64,000 nt of DNA from Stemphylium vesicarium (Eukaryota; Ascomycota; Dothideomycetes; Pleosporales; Pleosporaceae), in NCBI GenBank assembly GCA_004380135.1, contig QXCR01000085.1:62001-126000 (forward strand), in the 5' to 3' direction. Made by a program: the position numbers and the translations under genes. The notes below the pieces were generated by a model that saw only the letters and a list, made by a program, of their open reading frames with translations, did not search any database and was not told the DNA's origin. Position 1 is the first letter of the stretch, and every line of letters begins with the position of its first letter. This document shows positions 31,897 to 44,114 of this stretch, piece by piece.

Positions 31897-32297
31897 ATGT
31901 GTTTGGATGTTTGGATGACGATGATTTTTGTGTAAGTTTATATCGGTTACCAGTGATGCCGGCGAGCACACTTTCCAAATGCGACAATACCCCGTGCAAC
32001 TACGATATTATCGGAGCTATCATTTTGATCTGTGATGTGTAAGCCTGGAGGTGTTCGCAACATTATCGGTGCGTAGGCTGTAAATCCATGAGACATAGAA
32101 GCATGCCAGGCTGATATGTGCTTCTTGTCATCTTGTCTTGATGTGTTCCACGATGGCTTCACACAGCTCTACATCACGTGACATACCAACTGCGCATACA
32201 TAATGAAGTACTTCATTTCGAATCGTGGGTATACAATCTCCTTGTCAAAACCATCTCCTGTCACTCTTTAATCTATCCAATTTCTCTTCTCTCCCTC
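31897..32297. other. Convergent intergenic region
   Basis: 401 bases between two convergent genes, expected to hold both 3' UTRs. Nothing else was seen. Confidence 0.5.
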
Positions 32298-33374
32298 CTA
32301 ATCATCAAACTCGAAGACCCTCACTAGTCCGTCACCCGCCTTTTCTTCCTTCCCACCCTCCTCGTAGTCGCCAGGCTTAGCTTTGGCCTCAGCCTTAGCC
32401 TCTACTTTACTCAACGTCGGCTCCTCCCAGCCTTCCTCCCTCTCACCCAAACCCTTGGGTCCACTCCCCAAAAACGCCCCCTCAGCGTCCATCTCATGCA
32501 TGTCCAGCATGTACGTCCCCTGCTCGTCCTCAAATGGCACCGGAATCGTACTGCCATGCTGAATCCGCTGCCTGCGCTTACGCTCTTGCACCGCCTGCTT
32601 CCTCGCCTCTGCCTCCTCCTTGCTCGCCATCCATTCGCGGAACGGACGTGGGAGTTCGTTAGTCATGACACCGGTCTTGGCCATGCCCCATCCAGCAAGC
32701 GAGAGCGCGTATTTGTTCGTTGAAGACAGTGCTGCGGTGCCGATGCTCCAGGAAGCTTTGCCGATGCCGGAGCTGGCGATGGCGGAGGCGTAGGATAGTG
32801 TTGCGTGGCTGACTTGGGTCAGGGCGTGGGTAGAGTCGTGCGCTGCGGCGGACCATGTGCCGGGGAAGTCGTAAGAGGGTGATGGTGAGGAATGAGAGGA
32901 GCGGGACTGTGTTGGGGGTTGGGTGTGTTAGTCATCGGAAAGAAGAGGAATCAGAGGAGGTGACGGGGGTTAGTGCTGTCTTACGCCTGGGATGGGTGCT
33001 TCGCGCGCAACCTCTTCCCAATCCTCGCTGCTGTCTGAAGACTCGTCTTTGTAAGCGAGAGCATCATCGACTCGAGCGGGCTTCTTGGCAGTCTTCTTCT
33101 TGTTGTTCTGCTGCTGCTTGGGGATGACACGGCGGCGGGGCTCTTCTTGCCGTGCATTATCAAGGATCTCGACCAGGCGCTGCGTCTGCGGTACTTGAGC
33201 GGTGTCACTGCGATACTCGCCTTCATCGTCCTCGTCGATCTTGTGGTGATACTGCTGCTGTTGGGCCCGGTGCCACTCGATCTGACGGCGTGCCTGGCCT
33301 CCTGAGGCGTTCTTTCCACCCTCGTGTTTGCTGCCTGCAGCCTTGCGCGACTTCCGCATCCCCATGTCGGCCAT
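32298..33374 (-). CDS. Conserved-looking protein of unknown function (charged N-terminus)
   Basis: Two exons, 33374-32985 and 32906-32298, with a 78-nt GT-AG intron (phase 0), give 332 residues. The N-terminus is basic and Gln-rich (KSRKAAGSKHEGGKNASGGQ), followed by acidic Ser-rich SSDSSEDWEEVAREAPIPG. After splicing comes YDFPGTWSAAAHDSTHALTQ, a small-residue stretch (SHATLSYASAIASSGIGKAS, then WSIGTAALSSTNKYALSLAG) that could be a weak membrane-associated helix pair, then PRPFREWMASKEEAEARKQA and an acidic, Lys-rich tail ending RVFEFDD. Uniform composition and a clean intron make it a real gene. I do not recognise the family. Confidence 0.7.
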
Positions 33375-34482
33375 AGCGCCTGACCGTTATATATGTACGT
33401 TGAAATTTCTAACGGTGAATGTATTAGTATCCAAAAAAGCCGTAAAAACAGAAAACAAGAGAACGTCCGCCGGATCCAAAGGCTTCGAAGTCGTTATGCG
33501 GCGGCAATTGCGGCGGGTGTGAGGCTGTCGGACTCGTCGAGAGTACAGAAAAGGTACGGAGTCGTTGTTCCAACATATATTGTTGCCAAACGCGCGCTTC
33601 ACGTGAGGGGCGCGTTGTAAGAGGTAACGGCTCACTGCAAACGCCCTAAATCGCCGTCATGGTGCCCGCAGTGACCGTGACTGTCTGGGTAGAGGCGGTG
33701 CTCTAGCGGGGAAGCAAACGGACCAAGTTGACGATGCCAAGGAATTGGAATTGAAATTGGGGGTGGCAGTTTCCCTGGCATCGCGACCGAATTGGCCCTT
33801 GGGCTTATATTTCACGTAACTGTGGTAGGTCAGTGGGCTGCAACCGTCGATGACGAAATTTTGGCGTCGAGCTGACTAGTTCACAGAATCGTGATTTACG
33901 GGACCCGTTGGATCTAGTCGCGATCTACGATGTAGCTGATCGCGTGCGTGCAGGTTTAGTCATTGAATGTCTACGCGGCAGGAATGAATACCGCAACACG
34001 TGACCGTGGCAGCGGCCTAATCGCGTACATTTCCTGCGACGACGTCACCGGGTGCCCGTTGAAAGCTGTATAACACCCAAACGCGGTAATACAACCATAA
34101 ATTTCGTGTAGACTATACCAATCCGGTACTCGTGGCGCCTCTATCACGCACTAACCGACCGATTTCATGGCGTGAATAGTCGAAGTCACTACAACATCCG
34201 CTGTTACCCACTTGCCCCCGAACTTTCACACGAACACCACGCTTGAGCCCTCCAAAACTCCCCCGAGCAACTGTATATTTCTTGCCTCCGCCCCTCTTGA
34301 CCACCAATTATATACTTGAAACTCAGTGTTTACTCAACTCTCAACTCAACGACCTCGACCACACTTCTGAGCGATTTGAACAAACCTCCGACAACAACTA
34401 TTCGGACGACTCCAAATCTTCCCCTCTATCTTCTGGGACAAAAACCACTATAACTACTTTACAACCTTATCTCTTCAACAAC
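33375..34482. other. Intergenic region between two unknown genes
   Basis: About 1.1 kb between divergently read starts. A CT-rich run (about 34380-34470) precedes the plus-strand gene. No further feature is supported. Confidence 0.5.
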
Positions 34483-35970
34483 ATGTCTACTCCCATGGCT
34501 CAGTACCGTAAGTCCCACCCGCCTCACCAAACCCTTTTTTCCGCCTACTAACTTCTTCAAGACCAGTACACGACCTTCAAGAGCCCCAAAGACATCATGC
34601 GTGAGCTTGTGGCGATCGTGAACACCAATTCAAGCGATAGCCACTTGTCTATTTCGTGCGCGCGACAGATCAGCGATCTTCTCGGGAGCACGCTGCGCAA
34701 ATCTACATTGCCGCAGAATCCTGCCCATCGTGCTCGCTCGCGTTCGCGTTCACCTCTAAGCGAGCGCGACAGTAGACTGAAAGCTCCGCGCTCACGTCAG
34801 GAGGAACGCCAGCGAGATTATGAGCGCCAACTTGAGCGCGACCGCGACACTAATCTTCGGGCTGGCGAGCGAATGCGCGAAGCTCAAGCCCGGTATAAAG
34901 AGAATCCTAGATCGCGTCAGCAGTCCGCTCCTACTACTGTTACAGCTAGAGCTCCAGTTCAGCTATATTTTAAAAGCGCGCCCTCCAATCGCTTTCACGG
35001 CCCAGTCGACTTCGTTCACTCTTTCTACGCGCCTGTTGGCTCTAACTTTTTACCGGACGAGGGACCACTTCAATTCTCTCGGTATCACCTAGAGACTAAG
35101 ACCAGGCAGTCTATCCGTACACGCCCTTCTAATGGCGGTCCCCCGCAGGGAGTCGACACCACTTTCTACTGGGAGTTTGACTCGCCGGACTTCCAGGCGC
35201 TGCTGCCAGATTACGATCCGGCCACGGATGTAGCTTCCACTCCGGTGGAACAGCCTTCAGAGACTTTCTCCATCAATGGCGAGAGTGCAGGTACCGCTAC
35301 AGCTGAGGAGACTGACGAGTCTACCGAGCCCCCTACCCATACACCCGCTTCACCCTCTTCCCTGGATGTCAATATCTCCACACCACATCACTCCTTCACA
35401 GCTGTCGAGGAGCAGGATTCCGGCATCGCCTTGGATGACACCTTGATGATTGCCGAGCCTGAAGTTGCGCCTATCGAGCATCGCGACGCCTCTCCCGATA
35501 CTCAGAGCGAGCGCTCCCCCACCCCCGCCATCGTTGTCACTGACTTTGCGTACAGCACGCAGTCTACGGTCCAGTCTCTCAACTCTTCGCCCCAGGCCAA
35601 CTCGTCCACCTCCTCCTCGCCGCAAGTCCAGGACCCTTCAACCCAGGATACGCAGTACACCCCCACCTCTACTGCTCTACTCGCGTCGTCCGCGGACCGC
35701 CCCGCCGCCGATCAGAACCACGATTCCGCCTCCGGTGCAGTCGAAGTGAGTAAGACCAAGTCTCCCGCTGCACCAGCCCCACGTCGTCGGTCTCCCCGCC
35801 CCGCTAAAGCTAAGGCTGAGGCTGAGCCTATGCCGCCCGTCGCCGAGAACGTGGCATTTGGGAAGCGCGCTCGTGACGAGGAGGCCGAGGGCGCGAACAA
35901 GAAGGTTTTGACCGATGGTGATATGCGCAAGCTGTCAACGCCGAAGCCCAAGCTGCGCCGGAAGAACTAA
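34483..35970 (+). CDS. Unknown protein, disordered, Ser/Pro/Glu-rich
   Basis: Two exons, 34483-34507 and 34562-35970, give 477 residues. The splice brings MSTPMAQYHQYTTFKSPKDI into frame. A likely structured N-terminal region (MRELVAIVNTNSSDSHLSIS, CARQISDLLGSTLRKS) is followed by an Arg/Ser-rich segment (ARSRSRSPLSERDSR), a coiled Arg/Glu helix (EERQRDYERQLERDRD), a middle part with QLYFKSAPSNRFHGPVDFVH, DTTFYWEFDSPDFQALLPDY, and then a long low-complexity tail. Basic patches (PRRRSPRPAKAKAEAE, PKPKLRRKN at the end) suggest nuclear location. I do not recognise a family, and any function would be a guess. Confidence 0.65.
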
Positions 35971-36323
35971 AGGTCCGCTGCTGGGCTTTCACATAACTCC
36001 GTCATCCACTCACCTCTCCCACCCCACTACCCTGTCTGCTTGCATGTTTCGGTCATCTGTTGTCGATACAATAATATAATAGAGCCGATGCGGCGGCTCC
36101 CTGAAACTGCACGTTCATTTTCCATCTTTTCCTGTAAAGCTTTCGTTGCCTTTGCTTCCATCACCTAGCCCTATACCTACGATAGACCGAGTCATCACTT
36201 GCCCTGTAGAAAGCGTTACATCAACAGCCCATTACTACTCAACACGAAGGATCCTGTATTTACAATGATAGACCAGAGTAGAGATTTGCCTCACCGAAAT
36301 ACAAAGCATACAAATGTTCAGAA
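35971..36323. other. Convergent intergenic region
   Basis: 353 bases between convergent stops, AT-rich toward 36100. Nothing beyond 3' ends is visible. Confidence 0.5.
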
Positions 36324-37517
36324 TCACACTGGTACAGCTGTGACAATGCTGTGATACCTCACCTCATCGTAACAATGCGCATCCGTCACCTTCAACCCTG
36401 CCTTGCCCAACAATATCGCCCAGTCTTCTTTGCTGCGCTCGATCCCACCTAGAGCTGCCATCATCGCTAGATCCATCATTGCGACTTGCCAGGGCACTTT
36501 GGTCTCGGGGAGTACGACTTCATCGATCAAAATACGCGACTCTGGACTCATTGCAGGAACGATGTTGGAGAGAATGCGGATACAATCTTCGTCCGTCCAG
36601 TCATGCATGATATGGCGCAGGTAGTAAAACTTTGCCCCATAGATAGGCTGCGCGGTGAAGAAGTCGTGGGCTTGAAATTCAATTCCATCGACTGCTTGTG
36701 CGTGAACGAGTGTAGATGGAACGTCTTGGACGACGATGCGACCGGGGAGAGTGGGGAACTTCTTCTTAAACGTGACGGCGTGCTGACCAAAACCACCGCC
36801 AATGTCGACGAGAAGAGCGGAGTCGGTCTCTGCCTTGAATTCGCCGACGACTTCTTCAGCTGGGTAGGATGTCACCCAGCTATCGATGGAGTCTAGCACC
36901 ATGACGTGCCCGAGAGCCTTCATTTGCTCTCCGTCCTGCTTCATCCACTCGAATGGGGTGAGCTCGGTTTTCATCGCTGTGTGGAAAGGCAGGTCCTTCG
37001 AGTCCGTGATGTCCTGATATTGGCGCTCTTTGAGGTAGTCGGGGATGGCTTGCATTACGGGTAGGTGTAGTTTTGAGACATGCGGTACAGCGCCGATGAC
37101 GTGCGGGTTCGCGAAGACGCGTGTGGTTCGGTTTGCAGCGAATGTGTCTTTGCTGACTTCGGCGATGAGTCCAAATGAAGCCATAGACCTGAGAACATGG
37201 GAAAGTAGGTTTGGCGCCGCCTTGGTCTTTTCCTGGAATACTGAGTGGGTGATGGGTGTGGTAGAGGAGACGAGGCTGGTGAAGATGTTGAGGTCGATTC
37301 CTACGTCGACCAGAGCCCACTGGAAAGGCTGACAGGCTGTCAATAGCGGAGATACAGGCGTTTCAGAAATACTCACTGCTACGGCTAGACCAAACATCAT
37401 CTCCCAGTCATTGTAGAGGTCTTTCTGCAGATCCCGGACTTGTTCCTGGATTTCTTGTCGCTCTCTAGCATTGCCCCTCACGTAAAGGTCGCGAATTTGT
37501 TTAGTTGCTGCCTCCAT
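36324..37517 (-). CDS. SAM-dependent O-methyltransferase (COMT/fungal secondary-metabolism type)
   Basis: Two exons, 37517-37377 and 37328-36324. The 48-nt intron (GTGAGT...CAG) is itself open and in frame, so an unspliced reading also works, but splicing joins MMFGLAVA to PFQWALVDVGIDLNIF as the family expects. The spliced protein has 381 residues. There is a winged-helix dimerisation part (LLSHVLRSMASFGLIAEV), the SAM-binding LLVDIGGGFGQHAVTFKKKF, GRIVVQDVP, and the catalytic region FYYLRHIMHDWTDEDCIRIL with the base His, then RILIDEVVLPE. Such enzymes methylate phenolic or polyketide hydroxyls, e.g. in sterigmatocystin-like pathways. No pathway partner lies next to it, so the substrate is unknown. 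Confidence 0.88.
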   Translation of the reverse strand: MEAATKQIRDLYVRGNARERQEIQEQVRDLQKDLYNDWEMMFGLAVAVSISETPVSPLLTACQPFQWALVDVGIDLNIFTSLVSSTTPITHSVFQEKTKAAPNLLSHVLRSMASFGLIAEVSKDTFAANRTTRVFANPHVIGAVPHVSKLHLPVMQAIPDYLKERQYQDITDSKDLPFHTAMKTELTPFEWMKQDGEQMKALGHVMVLDSIDSWVTSYPAEEVVGEFKAETDSALLVDIGGGFGQHAVTFKKKFPTLPGRIVVQDVPSTLVHAQAVDGIEFQAHDFFTAQPIYGAKFYYLRHIMHDWTDEDCIRILSNIVPAMSPESRILIDEVVLPETKVPWQVAMMDLAMMAALGGIERSKEDWAILLGKAGLKVTDAHCYDEVRYHSIVTAVPV

Positions 37518-39057
37518 ATCTGTTCAAGTATTCGTGTAGAGTGGATGATGAGATTATGAGAAGGCGACGATGCGTTGGATACTCCATCCTCTCCCCATAC
37601 CTGCATTGATATTTATACTACTCTTCCCGTGCTCTCATCGTAATACCATGCGCCGGTAGAATTCGCACCTTCCACTTCGCGTTTATTCTTTAATCGATAT
37701 GCATGAGATTGGGGCTGGTTTTGGTGTTTGCCTGGCCAGGCAGCAGCAATGAGAGGACACGAACGGCCAACATCGCCGATGAACTCCTGGGGGCCTTGGA
37801 GGGCCAACACGAGCGACAGTAAAGACATCAGCAGGGCCGGTGCTCTCTAAAACTTGTCTTGAAGTTGCTTCTGTTTAAATGCATGAATCTGAAAGGCCAA
37901 TGCAGTTATTTCCTGTTTAGGCAGTTTCGGCTGAGCATCGATTGCGGTAACTTTCACCCAACGAAAACTCAACGCCAGTAACAATGCTGGACCCGCAGTT
38001 GCGACAGGCGGTGGGTCTCCGACATGTGGCAAGAGGGTGTCGCTGACGGATTGGTTCAGGCACCGGTACGCTTTTTCGGTGTCTTGGATGAACGGGAACA
38101 GATCTCAGAGTTGGCAAAAGAGCAGAGCAGCCATCCTTAATTGTGGCCTGAGACAGGAGCACAAATCAGAACTTCGACGTCACTCTGTCTTAAACCATAC
38201 TCAAGCCCCGGTAACGCTAGCCTGGAAGGGAACAGAAATCATGCGGGTGAGACGACCACGCCCCGCCATCTCACACATGAGAGGTGTTTCAATATATCAT
38301 CTGCAGCAAGATGTATGTGATTAGGCAGATGTCGTGACGATGGAGGCGCGTCGGTGGCTGACAGCCCAGATGCGGCCGAGCGGGTCGGGTGTCACGGATG
38401 TCATTTATGCTTCCGCGCGACTCAGACAAAGCTTTCGTCCTGACATGTCCATGGTTCTGTGGGAGGAAACGCCTGCCAGCGATCCTGGTGACGGGGAAGG
38501 GTCCTGCCATTCGGGCACTACCTTTGTTGGCAATTTTAGCGTTCGAGATCTTCCTGGGACTTATTTTTCCGTTGAGACTTAGAAAAGCCACCACTCAGAA
38601 TGAAGCACTAAGCTCGGCGCATGCAGCCACAGTGCAGCACCAAGCATTTGGGCGCTCTCGCAAGGCATCGCTTGGAGAGGCTTGTCTTTGCAATTTTGAG
38701 CCGCATGGCGTCGCCGCATGCTGAAAACACCACGAAGATCGTCGCAAAGGGTCGCGATGTTTCCACGTCCACAAAATCGTGATTCCCAGCTTGCGGTTGG
38801 CTTCGAGCGGTCACGACAAGCAGCCGGTGACTGGTGGAAGAACATAAAATTGGGTCTGCGGAGGCCACCATCCCCCAACAGCCACGAAAGGTGGAGTCTG
38901 GGGTCGGCAAGATTCCTCCAGACGATAACGACGTAAATTCCGGGGATAGGATTGCCGATAGTGCCACACAGGCCTTTGACCGTCGCCATTCAAAAGCCCC
39001 CCTCGCCCTCTCTACGAGTAGGCAGCCAACTCAGTGAGCTCCGACGACATAGCCAAG
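37518..39057. other. Gene-free stretch upstream of the MFS transporter
   Basis: About 1.5 kb. Several overlapping ORFs up to 136 codons occur on both strands between 38300 and 39000, but none resembles a known protein. No repeat or transposon end was found. Confidence 0.5.
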
Positions 39058-40718
39058 ATGCCGTCCAATTTCTTCAAGAACCGCAGAGTTTATCTGCTGA
39101 CCGCAGTTGCCTACATGGGCTCGCTGCTCTTCGGTGCGCACGTTTCTTGTTTCATTTAGGATAAAGCTAACATCCTGGCAGGTTACGACACGGGAGTCAT
39201 GGGCAGTGTTCTCGCACTCGACTCTTTCAAGGAGGACTTTGGGTTGCCAACTGGCTCTTCTGGTTTCGCCGACTCTGAGAATGCTTCAGTATCGTCGAAC
39301 GTGGTGTCGCTACTGACGGCCGGGTGCTTTTTTGGCGCCATCGGAGCCGCCTGGCTCAACGAACGTTTCGGCCGACGATACTCCCTTATGGGTCTATCCG
39401 TAGTCTTTCTGATTGGTGCTGCGCTCCAGACCGGCGCTCATCATGAAATCGGCTTGATCTATGGTGGTCGCGTCATTGCTGGTCTCGGCATCGGCGGCAT
39501 GTCCTCTATCACGCCTGTCTTCGTTTCCGAAAGCGCTCCGCCGGCTATTCGTGGACGAGTAGCAGGACTGTTCCAGGAATTTCTCGTCATCGGTAGCACA
39601 TTCGCGTACTGGCTCGGATATGGAGTTGAACTGCATATGCCCACCGAAACCAAGCAATGGAGAGTCCCCGTATCGATTCAACTCATCCCAGGTGGCTTCA
39701 TGTTGCTAGGTCTATTTTTCCTGAAGGAATCTCCACGCTGGCTTATGTCCAAAGGAAGGCACGAGGAGGCGGTTGAGTCTCTTTGCTTCATTCGATGCGA
39801 GACACCCGATAGCCCAGTTCTGCAACAGGAATTGGCAGAAATCCGCGCTGCCGTCGAGGAAGAGCTCAACCAAACCGAGGGCATCACCTGGAAGGAGTGC
39901 CTGCTTCCCGGAAACCGATACAGATTCATCACCGGTTTCGTTCTCATGTTCTGGCAACAGTTTAGTGGCACAAACTCGATTGGTAAGTGTATTGTGTATG
40001 GAGGACGAGAGGATCCCACTGACATTCTCCAGGTTACTACGCGCCCCAAATCTTCCAGGCTATCGGTGTATCTGCTTCTGATGCTTCGTTGTTTGCGACT
40101 GGTATCTACGGTACTGTCAAAGTCATTACCACGGGTATCTTCTTGATCGTCGGTATCGACTTCATCGGTCGAAAGAAATCCCTCATGGCCGGAGCCGCAT
40201 GGATGTCGTCCATGATGTTCATCATTGGGGCGATCCTCGCAACACATCCACCGGACCCAGAAAGTTCCACTGTCAGCTCGGCGTCAATGGCAATGGCAGC
40301 CATGATCTACCTGTACGTCATCGGTTACTCGGCTTCTTGGGGTCCAGTCCCCTGGGTATATCTTTCCGAAATCTTCCCTACACGCCTTCGTTCGTACGGT
40401 GTCGGTATGGGAGCGGCAACCCAATGGCTGTTCAACTTTGTTATCACAAAAATTACCCCAGCAGCCGTGAACAACATTGGATGGAAGACGTTCCTGATGT
40501 TTGGTATCTTCTGTCTTGCTATGGGAATATTTGCTACTTTCTTCATCAAGGAAACCAAAGGTAAGAGTTTGGAAGAGATCGATATCCTTTTCGGGGACGT
40601 CTCAGCCGAGCAACGCATCAGGGATGTCGAAGCGGGTATGAAGGAGGAGCAGCGCAAGCATTCGATTACCCATGCGGAGGATGCTACGGAGCTCGAGAAC
40701 CGAGCAGGCAAAGAGTGA
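39058..40718 (+). CDS. MFS sugar/quinate-type transporter
   Basis: Three exons: 39058-39133, 39182-39982 and 40033-40718, giving 520 residues. Twelve membrane helices are expected. Family signatures include LLFGYDTGVMGSVLALDSF (restored by intron 1), AAWLNERFGRRYSLMGLSVV, the GRVIAGLGIGGMSSITPVFV loop, PESPRW-type LKESPRWLMSKGRHEEA, FWQQFSGTNSIGYYAPQIFQ (restored by intron 2), and WGPVPWVYLSEIFPTRLRSY. The C-terminal KETKGKSLEEIDILFG closes the sugar-porter pattern. The N-terminal PSNFFKNRRVYLL and the DSENASVSSNVVSLLTAGCF stretch look most like fungal quinate permeases (QutD type), but hexose transport is equally possible from sequence. Confidence 0.88.
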
Positions 40719-41788
40719 AAGAGCTTGATTGCGTCTCAGCTGCATTTCATGTACCTAGTCAGTTCGGATGGGAAGCCAACATTTGTGTTTACCAATTGCG
40801 ACCAGGCGTCACCATCTCTTGTCGCGGAAGCATCGGAACTCCGTATTGCGCGCATGCAATAGAAACTTCTTTCCAACATCCAAGTGGCATCCCTTGATGA
40901 GGAATCGGGTAAATGTCATGCCTTGATAAGTTTGGAGTAGCAATACGATGCATCACAGCGAAACCTGCTGGTGGCAAACTGCAAGCGAAAGCGGCAGCTA
41001 ATCGCTAGTGTGCGCTTAGTCATTGCGCCAAAGCGAACAATGGCAATCACGATTCCTACTCCCGCGCACCATTCCCATCTCTGCATCTGTATCTTGACCA
41101 TTCTTCATCAAAGATTGAACACCACAATCTCCTGCCTATCGCGCACCATGGGTGCCCAGCCCGGTATCGCGCTCTAACCTTATCTCAAGTTCAAATCAAC
41201 GCCTCGTCCATCCATCGTTGACGGCCCGTGTGGGGACACCATCCGGTCAGCTTCTACGCATCCTCCCGCCCTTATCATGGGTTTGCGGGTAGTCTCTAAT
41301 ATATCTCGCTTACGCACGACCAATGGAATCCTTTGAGTGCATCTTCGCAGCCTCTAGTTTCGGCTACTTACTATTATGCCGGGATTTCTGTATGATTACG
41401 GACGCCACAGACACCGAGATACTTTCGTGGCTGCACCGAGTATTGGAAATACGAGAGGAGATGTGCATAATCGTGGGTAAATGCCTACGGGCGATTGCTG
41501 ACCCTTTGCCTGACCAAATGGGTCTGTTAGGGTGAATTGTATTGGCTGCTGGACTATGAGGACATATACGTTAGGTACTGTGTAACGCAAATATCGAAGG
41601 AACGAGACGCAGCATCCCCGCATTGGTTCAGGGCGCTGGTGCCTCGAAATGTCGGTGTTGTGGGGCTGTCCCACAGGAGGTTGTTGGAACAATAGCATAC
41701 AAAGGTGGCCGGCCACAGTCACGCAGTCATTCGATACCATGAAGATTCCATCCAACTATTTTTATTCTCTGGGATTCATCGCGACAAG
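40719..41788. other. Intergenic stretch between the transporter and the FAD oxidase
   Basis: About 1.07 kb. One 70-codon ORF (41323-41535, plus) follows a TATA-like ATATATC and has even composition, but no family is recognised and I do not call it. Otherwise nothing was seen. Confidence 0.4.
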
Positions 41789-43852
41789 ATGATTCGAATT
41801 ACTCTTATCTCCATCAGCTGTGTGTCGATGAAGGTCGCGCAGGCTTATAATTTCCCCTACGAAAGTGTTCAGTTGACGGACGCGGACATTGAAAACAACA
41901 GCGATCTTGCATTTGGGGAACTTCCTGTGAAAGACTTGAAAGACTGCAAAAACTATCCAGGGTACAATGGATGGCCATCTGCGACACAGTGGAGTATCTT
42001 GAACTCTAGCCTCGATGGCGCATTACTCAACGGCATACCTCCAGCCGCCGCCTGCTATGAGGGCGAGTACAAGGATGCAGTGGCATGTAAAAATGCCAGG
42101 AAAAGGCAGAATGATGCCCTCTTCGCGTAAGGTTCTAACCAAAAGCTCTTCTGCCGTTGGGAACTAAGACTACCACCTAGCAAAGAAGATCCAGTGGTGC
42201 CTTTCGCACAGTGGACGCTCGATAACCCCTGTCCCGTTCCAGCATCCAACGCAAAACCGCCGTTGTCGGATTGCAAACTCAATTCCCTCCCAGCATTCGT
42301 CGTCAACGCGAGTACTGTCCGGGACGTTCAGCTTGCCGTCAACTTTGCACGGAACAACAACATACGGCTGACCATAAAGTAAGACTAGGCCTATCATCCA
42401 TTGATACATTGATAGGAACTAAAAGATAATAGAAACACCGGTCACGACTTCCTGGGACGAAACACAGGCGGTGGCGCGCTCCAAGTGTGGGTTCATCGCA
42501 TGAAGGCTTTCGAATATCTGCCGAGCTTCGAGGTTGGTGACTACAGTGGCCAAGCTGCGAGAGTTGGCGCTGCTCTCGAACAACACGAAGTCTTCAGACA
42601 CATGGGTGAAGCTGGCATCACGCTGCTGGCTCCTGGCTCGTCAACGGTGGGAGCTTACGGTGGTTACATGCAGGGCGGGGGATTCGCGTACATCACTTCC
42701 AAATATGGGTTGATGGCAGATCAAGTGCTTGGATTGGAGGTGGTAACAGCTGATGGGAGGTTCGTACATGCGGATTCATCAGAGAATGCAGACCTGTTCT
42801 GGGTTATCCGTGGAGGCGGACCTGGTAAGATGACCTGACCAACCAAAACATACATGTCACTGATCATGAATCTAGGCAACTTCGGTATCGTCACATCCGC
42901 GATCGTGAAGGCGTACCCTCCCACAACCATCGCACGAAGCGACTTCACATTCCAAACTGGACAAGTATACAGCGACCCTAAAACCACTGTCAGAGTCTCC
43001 AACGAGACATTCTGGAGGGGCATGAACGTCTACTTCTCTCATAATCTTCGCATCAATGATGCAAAAGGCATCATGTCAAACTACATCACGCCAGCGGCTG
43101 CTGGCTGGAATCAGGCAGGTCGCAGCTTCACGCTCACGAGCCAGATTACCAAACCAGGCGTCACGGTTGAGGAGATGAAGGAGCTTATGGCACCGCTGAT
43201 AGAAGATCTCAACGATATCGGTATTGCACTAGACAATCCTGAGTCTCAACACTGGGATACATACGCAGACTTTGGTACCCTTCCCGGTGGACCAAATGGC
43301 GGGACGATGAACAGTCGCCTCGTATCGCGCCTCATCCCGCGTTCAAATTTTGAAGGTCCGTCGTCTGAATCATTCAACGCGACAATGGCAGCGATACGAT
43401 CCTACGTCGAAGATGGAGGCTATAGCTTTCATTCCGTCGACTATGCTCCAACGTACGAAACGGCCGGTCACCCTGGCTCTGACTCCGCCGTCTCTCCTCA
43501 CCTACGCAACGCGGTAATGCACATGACAGGCTGGGACAGTAGACAGTACGACGCCAGCCTCCCTGATGAGATTTGGAAGTCGTCGCATGCTCGCCTCAAT
43601 TCATACGTGCAGAAGTTGAGGGATATCAGTCCACTCAGTGGCGCGTATATGAACGAGGCGGATGTTGCTGAGCCGGATTTTCAATATAGTATGTACGGTG
43701 ATAACTACGACCGGCTGTTGAGTATCAAGAAGAAAAGGGACCCATGGAGTCTGTTCTATGCTGTCACGGGAGTGGGAAGTGAGGAATGGATGGTTGAAGG
43801 TACGAGAGGGCTGCCCACGCAGCAGGGTCGCTTGTGTCGCGTTGGCGCATAG
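41789..43852 (+). CDS. Secreted FAD-linked oxidase (berberine-bridge/isoamyl alcohol oxidase-like)
   Basis: Four exons: 41789-42126, 42181-42378, 42433-42824 and 42876-43852, encoding 634 residues. It starts with a probable signal peptide (MIRITLISISCVSMKVAQA). The FAD_binding_4 domain includes TIKNTGHDFLGRNTGGGALQ, whose His is the usual covalent flavin attachment, and LLAPGSSTVGAYGGYMQGGG, which lacks the Cys of bicovalent enzymes, so single attachment is expected. LGLEVVTADGRFVHADSSEN and FWVIRGGGPGNFGIVTSAIV complete the domain. The C-terminal BBE segment reads NYDRLLSIKKKRDPWSLFYA. Substrates of this fungal group range from alcohols to polyketide intermediates, so none can be assigned here. 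The long N-terminal leader (about 120 residues before the FAD domain) is usual in this subgroup. Confidence 0.87.
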
Positions 43853-44114
43853 ACTGCATCAGTGAGATTTGCTGTCTATTTCGTTTGGTTTCTGAGGGGA
43901 GGCTCAATTGCACGGCTCCCGGGTACTTCCTGAACAGGCCCCAATCCAGATCTGCCCAGCACCTTCAAATTTTGTAATTTAATGGTTAGAAATCGTAGCT
44001 CAAGGTAACTTTCCCGCTTTTCTCATCCAAAAATTCCGTACTTAACCATCCCCTCGACCATGGACCAGCTTCAGTAAGCTTTTTCCTGCCACCTATACGC
44101 TCGTCTTATTTCGC

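Noticed and set aside
31270..31971. A 233-codon minus-strand ORF, Gly/Val/Asp-rich
   Set aside because: Antisense to exon 2 of the choline enzyme. Its composition is that of a mirrored GC-rich coding region.
41323..41535. A 70-codon plus-strand ORF after an AT-rich word
   Set aside because: Composition is plausible but there is no Trp-led HTH pattern as in the array ORFs and no known family, so there is too little to call it.
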